DNA of 64,000 nucleotides from JBMNCQ01 sp049366715 (GTDB lineage: Bacteria > Bacillota > Peptococcia > Peptococcales > BICA1-8): the NCBI GenBank assembly GCA_049366715.1, contig JBMNCQ010000040.1, positions 1-64,000 on the forward strand, read 5' to 3'. Shown here piece by piece: positions 42,870 through 50,349 of the stretch (within the stretch, counting starts at the first letter, position 1; every line of letters starts with the position of its first letter). The position numbers and the translations under genes were made by a program. The notes under the pieces are model-generated. The model searched no databases, was not told where the DNA came from, and was given only the letters and a program-made list of their open reading frames with translations.

Positions 42870-44318
42870 GTGAATACAAAATTCAGTAAACTGGGTTTGA
42901 CCTTTGATGATGTATTATTAGTTCCTGCCAAATCCAACGTTTTGCCCAAGGATGTTGATATAACGACCAAACTTACGAAAGAGATTAAGTTAAATATTCC
43001 TTTAATTAGCGCAGGAATGGATACTGTAACTGATTCAAGACTGGCCAGGGCGATAGCCCGTGAGGGTGGTTTAGGCATAATTCATAAAAATATGTCGATT
43101 CTGCAGCAGGCCGGTGAGGTTGATAAAGTCAAAAGGTCTGAACACGGTGTCATTACAGATCCGATATCATTAAGGCCGGAGCATTTTATCAGTGATGCTT
43201 TGGAAATGATGGCGAAATATCATATTTCCGGAGTGCCTATTATCGATAATGGGAAACTGATCGGCATAATTACCAATCGCGACCTGAGATTTGAAACCAA
43301 TTATACAAGAAAAATTAAAGATGTGATGACCAAGGAGAACTTAGTTACTGCTGCTATTGGAACAACTTTGGATGAAGCCAAAAATATTCTGCAGCAGCAC
43401 AAAGTTGAAAAACTACCTTTAGTTGACGAAAATTTTAACCTTAAAGGTCTTATTACCATTAAAGACATTGAGAAGGCCAGACAATATCCAAACTCGGCCA
43501 AAGATTCTCAGGGCAGATTGCTGGCCGGAGCAGCAGTTGGTGTTAGTAATGATACCATGCAGAGAGTCAATGCACTTGTTGAAGCCAAAGTTGATGTCAT
43601 TGTCGTGGATACTGCCCATGGACATTCACAGGGCGTAATCGACACCGTACGGAAAATTAGAACAAAATATCCTCAGTTGCAGATTATTGCGGGAAATGTA
43701 GCAACTGCAGAAGCAACACGGGATTTAATTGAAGCCGGGGCAGATGCGGTAAAAATAGGTATTGGTCCCGGGTCCATCTGCACGACAAGGGTGGTGGCCG
43801 GAGTAGGTGTTCCCCAACTTACGGCAATTTATGATTGCGCTAATGAAGCGAAAAAATATCAGATTCCCATTATTGCCGACGGAGGGATAAAATTCTCCGG
43901 AGACGTGGCTAAGGCAATTGCTGCCGGTGCTGATATTGTGATGATCGGCAGCTTATTTGCAGGTACGGAAGAAAGTCCCGGGGAGATTGAAATTTATCAG
44001 GGCAGAAGTTATAAGGTGTACCGGGGAATGGGTTCCTTAGCTGCCATGAAAGCAGGAAGCTGTGATAGATATTTCCAAGAAAATGTTCCTAAGCTTGTTC
44101 CGGAAGGAGTGGAAGGCAGGGTTCCTTATAAGGGCTCTTTAGCTGAAACAATTTATCAATTAATCGGGGGATTGCGGTCTTCTATGGGTTATTGTGGTGC
44201 TAAAGATATTTCTGCAATGAAAGAATCCGTATTTATTCAGCAGACCAGTGCAGGACTTAAAGAAAGTCATCCCCACGATGTATATATAACGAAAGAAGCT
44301 CCTAATTATCGTGTATAA
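42870..44318 (+). CDS. guaB: Inosine-5'-monophosphate dehydrogenase
   Basis: Oxidises IMP to XMP with NAD, the rate-limiting step of GTP synthesis. The 482-residue protein has LTFDDVLLVPAKS at the start, two CBS domains (about residues 95-205, with YHISGVPIIDNGKLIGIITNRDLRF), the catalytic cysteine loop GPGSICTTRVVAG, and GYCGAKDI near the end. GTG start after TAGTAGGAGG. A terminator follows. Confidence 0.97.
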   Translation: MNTKFSKLGLTFDDVLLVPAKSNVLPKDVDITTKLTKEIKLNIPLISAGMDTVTDSRLARAIAREGGLGIIHKNMSILQQAGEVDKVKRSEHGVITDPISLRPEHFISDALEMMAKYHISGVPIIDNGKLIGIITNRDLRFETNYTRKIKDVMTKENLVTAAIGTTLDEAKNILQQHKVEKLPLVDENFNLKGLITIKDIEKARQYPNSAKDSQGRLLAGAAVGVSNDTMQRVNALVEAKVDVIVVDTAHGHSQGVIDTVRKIRTKYPQLQIIAGNVATAEATRDLIEAGADAVKIGIGPGSICTTRVVAGVGVPQLTAIYDCANEAKKYQIPIIADGGIKFSGDVAKAIAAGADIVMIGSLFAGTEESPGEIEIYQGRSYKVYRGMGSLAAMKAGSCDRYFQENVPKLVPEGVEGRVPYKGSLAETIYQLIGGLRSSMGYCGAKDISAMKESVFIQQTSAGLKESHPHDVYITKEAPNYRV

Positions 44319-44330
44319 GATAATAACTGC

Positions 44331-44361
44331 AAGAAGGCTGATTTAAGCCTTCTTTTTTTTA
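44331..44361 (+). terminator. Terminator after guaB
   Basis: AAGAAGGCT, GATTTA and AGCCTTCTT form a perfect 9-bp stem followed by a run of seven T. Confidence 0.9.
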
Positions 44362-44409
44362 TTGCTTCGCATAAATATGATACTAGGTATTGAGAGAGGG
44401 GGGATTTTT

Positions 44410-45204
44410 ATTACCAGGATAATTTTTATGTCCCGGAGAAATCTGGCCAGGATCGCATTGGTTACCGTTATCTTAGTATGTACATTAGGAGTATTTAAAG
44501 AGTTCATTTTTGAACAAGCCAATCAAGCCTTAGGTGTTCTGGTACCAGGCTCCAAGCTAAAACCGATCTATTATGTAGATACTGAAGAAAAAAAACTTGC
44601 GATAAGTTTCGATGCTACTTGGGGGGCTGAATATACCCCCAAAATTTTAAATATCTTAGACAAATATAATCTTAAAACGACGTTCTTTTTAACAAATATC
44701 TGGCTGAAGGAATACCCGGAGGTTGCCAAGGAAATCAGGATGGCCGGTCATGAAATAGGGATGCATAGTGTGACCCATCCCCATTTCAATCAACTTTCCG
44801 AGCAGCAAATGATTGATGAACTGCAAGGAAATGCCCGGATGATCGCAGACATAACGAAATTTAAGGCAGTCCTTTTTAGACCGCCCTTCGGGGAATATAA
44901 CAACCAGGTAATCAACATTACCCAAAGTTTGGGATTCATACCCATTCAGTGGAGTGTGGATTCTCTTGATTGGCAAGAAAATATGACCCGAACAGAAATT
45001 ATGAAAAGAGTAACTACCCGGATTCATCCCGGAGCAATTGTTTTATTCCATAATAACGGCACATATACCGCAGATGCCTTAGAAGAAATAATATCATTTT
45101 CTCTGCAAGAGGGATACGAAATTCTACCTGTTTCCCAACTGCTTTATAAAGATAATTATTTCATTGACCAGCAAGGAGCGCAAAAGCTGAAAAAAATACC
45201 ATAA
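44410..45204 (+). CDS. pdaB: Polysaccharide deacetylase, PdaB-like, start uncertain (ATT or ATG)
   Basis: NodB-domain deacetylase with one N-terminal membrane anchor (about residues 15-32). The catalytic motifs are ISFDATWGAEYTPKIL, MHSVTHPHFN and FRPPFGEYNNQ. The short length, anchor and asparagine/alanine variation around the first motif (SFDATWG rather than TFDDG) resemble PdaB/YbaN-type spore proteins, which help keep spore cortex peptidoglycan intact. GAGAGAGGGGGG at 44392-44403 lies 6 bases before an in-frame ATT at 44410; the alternative ATG at 44428 has a weaker AGGA site. Product length is 264 or 258 residues. Confidence 0.82.
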   Translation: MTRIIFMSRRNLARIALVTVILVCTLGVFKEFIFEQANQALGVLVPGSKLKPIYYVDTEEKKLAISFDATWGAEYTPKILNILDKYNLKTTFFLTNIWLKEYPEVAKEIRMAGHEIGMHSVTHPHFNQLSEQQMIDELQGNARMIADITKFKAVLFRPPFGEYNNQVINITQSLGFIPIQWSVDSLDWQENMTRTEIMKRVTTRIHPGAIVLFHNNGTYTADALEEIISFSLQEGYEILPVSQLLYKDNYFIDQQGAQKLKKIP

Positions 45205-45326
45205 AAGATGTTCCGGGCAGAAAACAGGAGATAAGAAACAAAATAAAAAAATATATTAGACGGGGACATATCCAGCTTCGCAGTTAAACTTGCTAAAGAG
45301 GGTGGGTCCTTGCCAGTTTAGAAGAA

Positions 45327-45389
45327 TTGCAGAAAGTGTGCAGGGTATCCCGGGTTAGTACCGGGCAGTAAATATCTAAGATTCTGCAA
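45327..45389. other. Paired-stem element between convergent genes
   Basis: In the 197-base gap between the pdaB-like gene and mbl, TTGCAGAA (45327-45334) pairs perfectly with TTCTGCAA (45382-45389), enclosing a CCCGG/CCGGG hairpin (45349-45365). No T-run follows on either strand, so it is not a simple terminator. No known RNA class is recognised, and no open reading frame fills the gap. Confidence 0.3.
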
Positions 45390-45401
45390 GCGGAAACCGG
45401 C

Positions 45402-46448
45402 TTAATAACTTATGGCAACTCTTTTGAGGAGGCTCATTTTTTCCAGGGCTTTACCCGTACCTCTTGCCACACAGGTCAGCGGGTCGTCGGCAATCAGGAC
45501 CGGCATATTTGTTGTTTTACTGATTAAGAGGTCAATGTTATTAAGCAGGGAGCCGCCGCCTGCCAGCATCATCCCTGTTTCCATGATATCGGCGGCTATT
45601 TCCGGCGGGGTTTTTTCCAACGTAGAACGGACCGCTTCTATGATGCTGTTAAGAGGCTCAGCTAAGGCTTCAGATATTTCCTGGGCGGTAACTTCAATAC
45701 TGGAGGGCAGGCCTGTTGCCAGATTTCTGCCCTTTAGGGTATAGGACGCATCCGGACTGGGGTTAACAGCATAACCTATTTCAATTTTAACTTTTTCTGC
45801 CGACCTGTCACCTACTTCCAGGTTATAATTTCTTTTCATATATTTGATAATTGCCAAATTCATTTCATCTCCGCCAACTCTTATCGATCTGCCGACAACT
45901 ACGCCCCCTAAAGAAATGATCGCTACCTCTGTGGTTCCTCCGCCAATATCTACAATCATATTGCCGACAGGTTCATGAACATTCATTCCGGCTCCAATTG
46001 CAGCCGCAACGGGTTCTTCAATAATAAAGGAATCTTTGGCACCGGCTTGTTGAGCTGCTTCAATCACAGCCCTGCTTTCTACCTGAGTTATGCCCAGGGG
46101 TACCCCTACCAGGACCCGGGGCCGTACAACTCCCATGCCCCGTATTGTTTTACCGATAAAATATTTAAGCATCATTTTGGTAATATTAAAATCTGCGATT
46201 ACGCCGTCTTTTAAAGGCCGAACAGCTACGATATTGCTGGGAGTTTTACCAATCATTGCTTTCGCTTCGTTACCCACGGATAGTAATTCTCCCGTATGGG
46301 CGTGTATTGCTACAACAGAAGGTTCCTTTAAGACGATTCCCTTGCCCTTTAAAAACACTAAGGTATTAGCTGTCCCCAAATCTATCCCAATATCTTTGTT
46401 AAAACCTATTTTAAAGGTAAAGCCTGGTTTTTTTTCTTGTTTACCCAT
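45402..46448 (-). CDS. mbl: Rod shape-determining protein, MreB/Mbl family
   Basis: Actin-like filament protein that guides lateral cell-wall synthesis. The 348-residue product has the phosphate-1 loop DIGIDLGTANTLVFLKGKG, VVAVRPLKDGVIADF, VGVPLGITQVESRAV, the phosphate-2 loop IVDIGGGTTEVAIISLGG, and LAGGGSLLNNID. No mreC/mreD genes follow, so Mbl is more likely than the mreBCD-encoded MreB. ATGAGGTG precedes the ATG on the reverse strand. A RodZ-like partner is encoded at 11615. Confidence 0.93.
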   Translation of the reverse strand: MGKQEKKPGFTFKIGFNKDIGIDLGTANTLVFLKGKGIVLKEPSVVAIHAHTGELLSVGNEAKAMIGKTPSNIVAVRPLKDGVIADFNITKMMLKYFIGKTIRGMGVVRPRVLVGVPLGITQVESRAVIEAAQQAGAKDSFIIEEPVAAAIGAGMNVHEPVGNMIVDIGGGTTEVAIISLGGVVVGRSIRVGGDEMNLAIIKYMKRNYNLEVGDRSAEKVKIEIGYAVNPSPDASYTLKGRNLATGLPSSIEVTAQEISEALAEPLNSIIEAVRSTLEKTPPEIAADIMETGMMLAGGGSLLNNIDLLISKTTNMPVLIADDPLTCVARGTGKALEKMSLLKRVAISY

Positions 46449-46566
46449 TTACAACACCTCATTTTTAGGGTATTAATTATAGTATAATAATCTCTAAAAT
46501 CTAGTATTTGTTTTTAAACAGCCAGTATACTTAGTTTGTGAAAAAAAGCGGAGGAGGTGTTTTTGG

Positions 46567-46674
46567 GTGGCAGGGGTCATTTTTTTTGTTCAGATTTTAG
46601 TATTGTTTTTAATTCTGACGAGCTTAGATAAATCGCAGGAGCAAACCCGTCTTAACCAGGAGCAGCATCATTGA
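46567..46674 (+). CDS. 35-residue membrane microprotein
   Basis: A GTG-started reading frame of 35 codons lies 9 bases after a full AGGAGG (46552-46557) and ends just before a small terminator. The product has one hydrophobic segment, GVIFFVQILVLFLILTSL (about residues 3-20), then a polar tail rich in Gln, Glu and Lys that ends in two His. I do not recognise it. It is divergent from mbl and stands alone. A dedicated ribosome site and terminator support a real gene; the absence of a clear sigma-A promoter leaves room for a sporulation promoter. Confidence 0.62.
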   Translation: MAGVIFFVQILVLFLILTSLDKSQEQTRLNQEQHH

Positions 46675-46676
46675 AT

Positions 46677-46700
46677 CCACCATCCGGTGGGTTATTTTTT
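46677..46700 (+). terminator. Small terminator after the microprotein gene
   Basis: CCACC, ATCC and GGTGG form a 5-bp stem followed by GTTATTTTTT, beginning 2 bases after the stop codon of the 35-codon reading frame. Confidence 0.6.
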
Positions 46701-46783
46701 ATAGCTAAAAATAATGAAAATTAATATTGCAAAATCTATGCAGTTATGATGTAATTATATCATTGTGAAATGGAGGTGGTTTT

Positions 46784-48289
46784 GTGCAGAATAAGAATCA
46801 AGATAGGACACCATTATTTGATGCCTTGCTGAATTACGTTGATGAAAAAACGATTCCTTTTCATGTTCCGGGCCACAAACAAGGACGGGGCAATGAAATT
46901 TTAACTTCTATATTAGGAGAAACGACAGTTGCCATTGACTTAACTTGTATGGAAGATTTAGATAATATTTGTAATCCCCGCAGTGTGATTAAAGAAGCGG
47001 AAAACTTAGCAGCGGCAGCTTATAAGGCAGAAAATGCGTTTTTTCTTACAAATGGTACCACCTCAGGCATTCAGGCAATGATTATGAGTGTTTGTAACCC
47101 CGGTGATAAAATAATTATCCCGCGAAATGCTCATAAATCCGCAATTGGCGGGATTATTTTAAGCGGTGCTTACCCGATCTATCTAGAGCCGGAGATCGAT
47201 CCTTTTTTAGGAATCGCTCTGGGAATAACTGTAGATAAAGTAAGGGAAACTTTGCAGATTCATCCCGATGCGAAAGCCGTATTTGTCATAAATCCTATCT
47301 ATTATGGAATAACTTCAAATCTCCGGGAGATTGTCAAAACAGCCCATGAATTTAATGTTCCCGTTTTGGTTGATGAAGCTCATGGTGCTCATTTAGTGTT
47401 TCATGAAGAACTGCCTTTATCAGCTATGGAGGCAGGTGCCGATCTGGCTGCTTCCAGCACCCATAAGCTCGCGGGGTCCTTAACGCAGAGTTCATTATTA
47501 TTACATCAAGGCAAATTAATAAATCCCGATTATGTTAAGGCTGTTTTGAATATAGCGCAAACAACCAGTCCGTCCTATATTTTGATGGCGTCTTTAGATA
47601 TTGCCAGAAGAGAGATGGCTTTAAAGGGCAGGAAAAAAATTGAGCAGGTCATAAAACTAACGAAGCAAGTAAAAGCTGAATTAAGAGAAATAGCAGGAAT
47701 TTATGTACTGGATACAGATATTTTAGATGGTAATTGCAAATACTCTTTGGATCCCACCAAACTTGTGATTAATGTGCGGGAATTGGGCTTTTCCGGCTAT
47801 GAGATAGAGCGGATTTTGCGCCAAAAGTATCATATTCAGATAGAATTATCGGATTTGTATAATATTATTGTTCTCATAACCATTGGTGATAATCAAGAGA
47901 TAATCGGCAAATTTCTTCATGCCTTTAAGGAGATTATCATGTCCAGGCATGCTGATAAAATAATAAGATATACCATTGACTTACCTCATATTCCCGAACA
48001 GCAGGTTTTACCCCGGGAAGCATTTTATGGCGAGACCCATATTGTTCCCCTGGAAGAAGCCGAAGGAGAAATCAGTGCCGAGATGATCATGGCCTACCCG
48101 CCGGGAATACCACTTATTTGTCCGGGTGAAAGAATTACCAAAGAAATCATCGACTATGTCCAGGTACTCCATACTGAGGAAGCTGAACTGCAAGGGACCC
48201 AGGACCCGAAAGTGAAAAAGATTAAAGTCCTTAATCGCCGTCTTGTCTTATTGCAAAGTCAAACCGGTACGATTCATAATGTTGGCTGA
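46784..48289 (+). CDS. Orn/Lys/Arg decarboxylase-family PLP enzyme
   Basis: Fold-type I PLP decarboxylase of the short Gram-positive SpeA/Cad type (501 residues, without the N-terminal wing domain of long enterobacterial enzymes). FHVPGHKQGRG marks the start of the large domain, LTNGTTSGIQAMIM binds cofactor phosphate, VDEAHGAHLVFHEELP holds the cofactor Asp/His, and SSTHKLAGSLTQSS carries the Schiff-base lysine. The C-terminal domain includes YPPGIPLICPGERI. The substrate (arginine, lysine or ornithine) cannot be assigned by motif. The GTG start follows GGAGGTGG. Confidence 0.9.
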   Translation: MQNKNQDRTPLFDALLNYVDEKTIPFHVPGHKQGRGNEILTSILGETTVAIDLTCMEDLDNICNPRSVIKEAENLAAAAYKAENAFFLTNGTTSGIQAMIMSVCNPGDKIIIPRNAHKSAIGGIILSGAYPIYLEPEIDPFLGIALGITVDKVRETLQIHPDAKAVFVINPIYYGITSNLREIVKTAHEFNVPVLVDEAHGAHLVFHEELPLSAMEAGADLAASSTHKLAGSLTQSSLLLHQGKLINPDYVKAVLNIAQTTSPSYILMASLDIARREMALKGRKKIEQVIKLTKQVKAELREIAGIYVLDTDILDGNCKYSLDPTKLVINVRELGFSGYEIERILRQKYHIQIELSDLYNIIVLITIGDNQEIIGKFLHAFKEIIMSRHADKIIRYTIDLPHIPEQQVLPREAFYGETHIVPLEEAEGEISAEMIMAYPPGIPLICPGERITKEIIDYVQVLHTEEAELQGTQDPKVKKIKVLNRRLVLLQSQTGTIHNVG

Positions 48290-48323
48290 TGTAATTTAAC
48301 AAAAGTATCTCAACAAATGAGAA

Positions 48324-48352
48324 AAGGACGCGAAAGTGCGTTCTTTTTATTA
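48324..48352 (+). terminator. Terminator after the decarboxylase gene
   Basis: GGACGC, GAAAGT and GCGTTC form a 6-bp stem-loop (one G-T pair) followed by TTTTTATT. Confidence 0.7.
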
Positions 48353-48539
48353 TTACTGTTTAATTGCGTAGAATATAGTGGTAAAATTTATTATTAAGAG
48401 AATTTTTAAGCAGGTTTTATTAACGGTAGTTGGCTAGACTTGCCGCTGGTCTTTGCTAGGTAATGATTTAGATATTCAATATTTACTTGGGCATAATACA
48501 TATGGACGGTGTTATCGTAGGGAAGGAATGATTAAATCA

Positions 48540-49880
48540 ATGAATAATCCAGAGAAAGGTTACTATATCCAAACCTTTGGCTGCCAAATGAATGAGCGGG
48601 ATACGGAAATTTTAGCCGGTATGTTAAAGCAGCTGGGTTACCAAAAGGCCGGAACTCTAAAGAACGCGGATATCATTCTCTTTAATACTTGTTGTGTGAG
48701 GGAAAAAGCTGAAAATAAAGTACTTAGCCAGTTAGGAGAATTAAAAGATCTGAAGTCTCATAATCCGGACTTGATTATCGGGGTATGCGGGTGCATGGTC
48801 CAGCAAGAGGGTATGCCGGAACTAATCAGGAAATCAGCTCCCCATGTTGATCTTTTATTCGGAACACATAATATTCATGAACTGCCGGATCTCATTGAAA
48901 ATATTCTGGCATCCCGTAACCCGCAAATTTCTGTCTGGGACTCGGAAGGTAAAGTTAGGGAACAGTTGCCGTCGGAAAGAGAGTTTCCTTTTAAAGCCTT
49001 AGTAAATATTACTTACGGTTGTAATAATTTTTGTACATATTGTATTGTTCCTTATGTGCGCGGAAGAGAACGCAGCAGATACCCCCGGCATATAATTCAG
49101 GAAATAAAAGATTTGGCTGCCGACGGAGTAATTGAGGTAATGTTGTTAGGACAAAATGTTAACTCATATGGGAAGGATTTAAACGAGATAACCATAGATT
49201 TTGCCGATTTATTAGCCCAGATCGATGAGATTGAGGGTATCGAAAGAATAAGGTATATGACCTCCCATCCCAGGGATTTCAGTGAGAAATTGATTAAAGT
49301 GATCTCTGCAAGTAAAAAAGTATGTCAGCACTTTCATCTCCCGGTTCAGTCAGGAAGCAACAAAATACTGGATAAAATGAATAGAGGCTACAGCCGGGAA
49401 CAGTATATAGATTTAATTGCTAAAATCCGTGAATATCATTCCGCTGCCGTAATCACCACTGATTTTATTGTCGGTTTTCCCGGAGAGACCGAGGCAGATT
49501 TTCAGGATACTTTGGATCTTGTGGGAAAGATAAAGTTTGACGGTGCATTCACCTTTATCTATTCAACCAGAACCGGAACACCTGCAGCTAAGTTTAAAAA
49601 TCAAATACCCTTAGAAATTAAAAAGGCCAGAATTCAGGAGTTAAACAGTAAAATAAATGACGCCGGCAAAGAAATTAATATGGGGTATCTTAATAAAGTT
49701 ATGGATGTTTTAGTGGAGGGGCCGAGTAAAACCAATAGTCGGATGCTGTCGGGTAAAACGGAAGGTAATAAAACCGTTATTTTTCAGGGAGATCCTATGC
49801 AGATCGGTAAAATAGTTCCTGTTTTAATTACCGAGCCACAGACTTGGATTTTAAAAGGAATCATGAAGGAAAATGAATGA
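48540..49880 (+). CDS. miaB: tRNA-2-methylthio-N6-dimethylallyladenosine synthase
   Basis: Radical-SAM methylthiotransferase acting on isopentenyl-A37 of tRNA, the step after MiaA (encoded at 58608). The roughly 446-residue protein has IQTFGCQMNERD (first cluster cysteine), NTCCVREKAENK, the radical-SAM motif CNNFCTYC, and a C-terminal TRAM domain (VLVEGPSKTN). The start could be the ATG at 48540 or at 48528; GGAAGGA at 48521-48527 abuts the latter. Order miaB-ymcA-mutS-mutL is as in B. subtilis. Confidence 0.95.
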   Translation: MNNPEKGYYIQTFGCQMNERDTEILAGMLKQLGYQKAGTLKNADIILFNTCCVREKAENKVLSQLGELKDLKSHNPDLIIGVCGCMVQQEGMPELIRKSAPHVDLLFGTHNIHELPDLIENILASRNPQISVWDSEGKVREQLPSEREFPFKALVNITYGCNNFCTYCIVPYVRGRERSRYPRHIIQEIKDLAADGVIEVMLLGQNVNSYGKDLNEITIDFADLLAQIDEIEGIERIRYMTSHPRDFSEKLIKVISASKKVCQHFHLPVQSGSNKILDKMNRGYSREQYIDLIAKIREYHSAAVITTDFIVGFPGETEADFQDTLDLVGKIKFDGAFTFIYSTRTGTPAAKFKNQIPLEIKKARIQELNSKINDAGKEINMGYLNKVMDVLVEGPSKTNSRMLSGKTEGNKTVIFQGDPMQIGKIVPVLITEPQTWILKGIMKENE

Positions 49881-49913
49881 ATTTTAGCGAAGTAATAAAA
49901 CGGAGGTGTTTGA

Positions 49914-50291
49914 ATGGAAATTTATAACAAGGCTCAGGAGTTAGCAGCTGCTATTTCCCAATCAAAAGAATTAAAAGAAATGCGCGACACAGAAGCAGCG
50001 ATGATGTGTGACCCTCAAGCCAAAAAACTAGTGGAAGAGTACCAGGAATTGCAGATGGAAACAATGAAAAATGGTGTTTCTTTCGAAGAATTGCCGGAAG
50101 AGAAACAAAAAAAATTAGAAGAACTTGAACAGAGAATGTCTAATAATCAGCAAATCGTTTCTTATATGCAAGCACAGGAAGCAATGGAACAGATACTCCG
50201 TTCTGTCAATTTAATTATCAGCAGTGCACTCAATGAAAATGATGGAGGCTGCCCTAGCTCAGGCTGTTCGTCCTGTACATCTTGCAGTTAA
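49914..50291 (+). CDS. YlbF/YmcA family protein with Cys-rich tail
   Basis: A 125-residue helical protein of the YlbF/YmcA (RicF/RicA) family, placed after miaB like ymcA in B. subtilis. There, the YaaT-YlbF-YmcA complex carries iron-sulfur clusters and directs RNase Y-dependent mRNA maturation, sporulation and biofilm formation. Residues 1-105 form helices (IYNKAQELAAAISQSKELKEM, EYQELQMETMKNG). The last 13 residues hold four cysteines (CPSSGCSSCTSCS), a plausible Fe-S ligand tail. Linking it to the RNase Y encoded at 22182 is inference from the family. CGGAGGTG precedes the ATG. Confidence 0.87.
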   Translation: MEIYNKAQELAAAISQSKELKEMRDTEAAMMCDPQAKKLVEEYQELQMETMKNGVSFEELPEEKQKKLEELEQRMSNNQQIVSYMQAQEAMEQILRSVNLIISSALNENDGGCPSSGCSSCTSCS

Positions 50292-50349
50292 CTAAGGAGA
50301 CTTGATAAGTCTCCTTAAAATATATTAGAGGACAAGTTGGAGGAGAAGT

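Noticed and set aside
45335..45366. T-box-like string (AGGGTATCCCGGGTTAGTACCGGG) between pdaB-like and mbl
   Set aside because: Only a loose likeness to the T-box core; no specifier stem, no terminator and no downstream amino-acid gene on that strand.
45975..46476. Forward frames of 79 and 128 codons opposite mbl
   Set aside because: They are antisense to the MreB/Mbl nucleotide-binding region, whose conservation explains the open frame.
50294..50316. Hairpin AAGGAGACTT-GAT-AAGTCTCCTT between the ymcA-like gene and mutS as a terminator
   Set aside because: The stem is perfect, but no T-run follows (AAAATATATTAG). It may be a pause or mRNA-stability element, so I did not call it a terminator.
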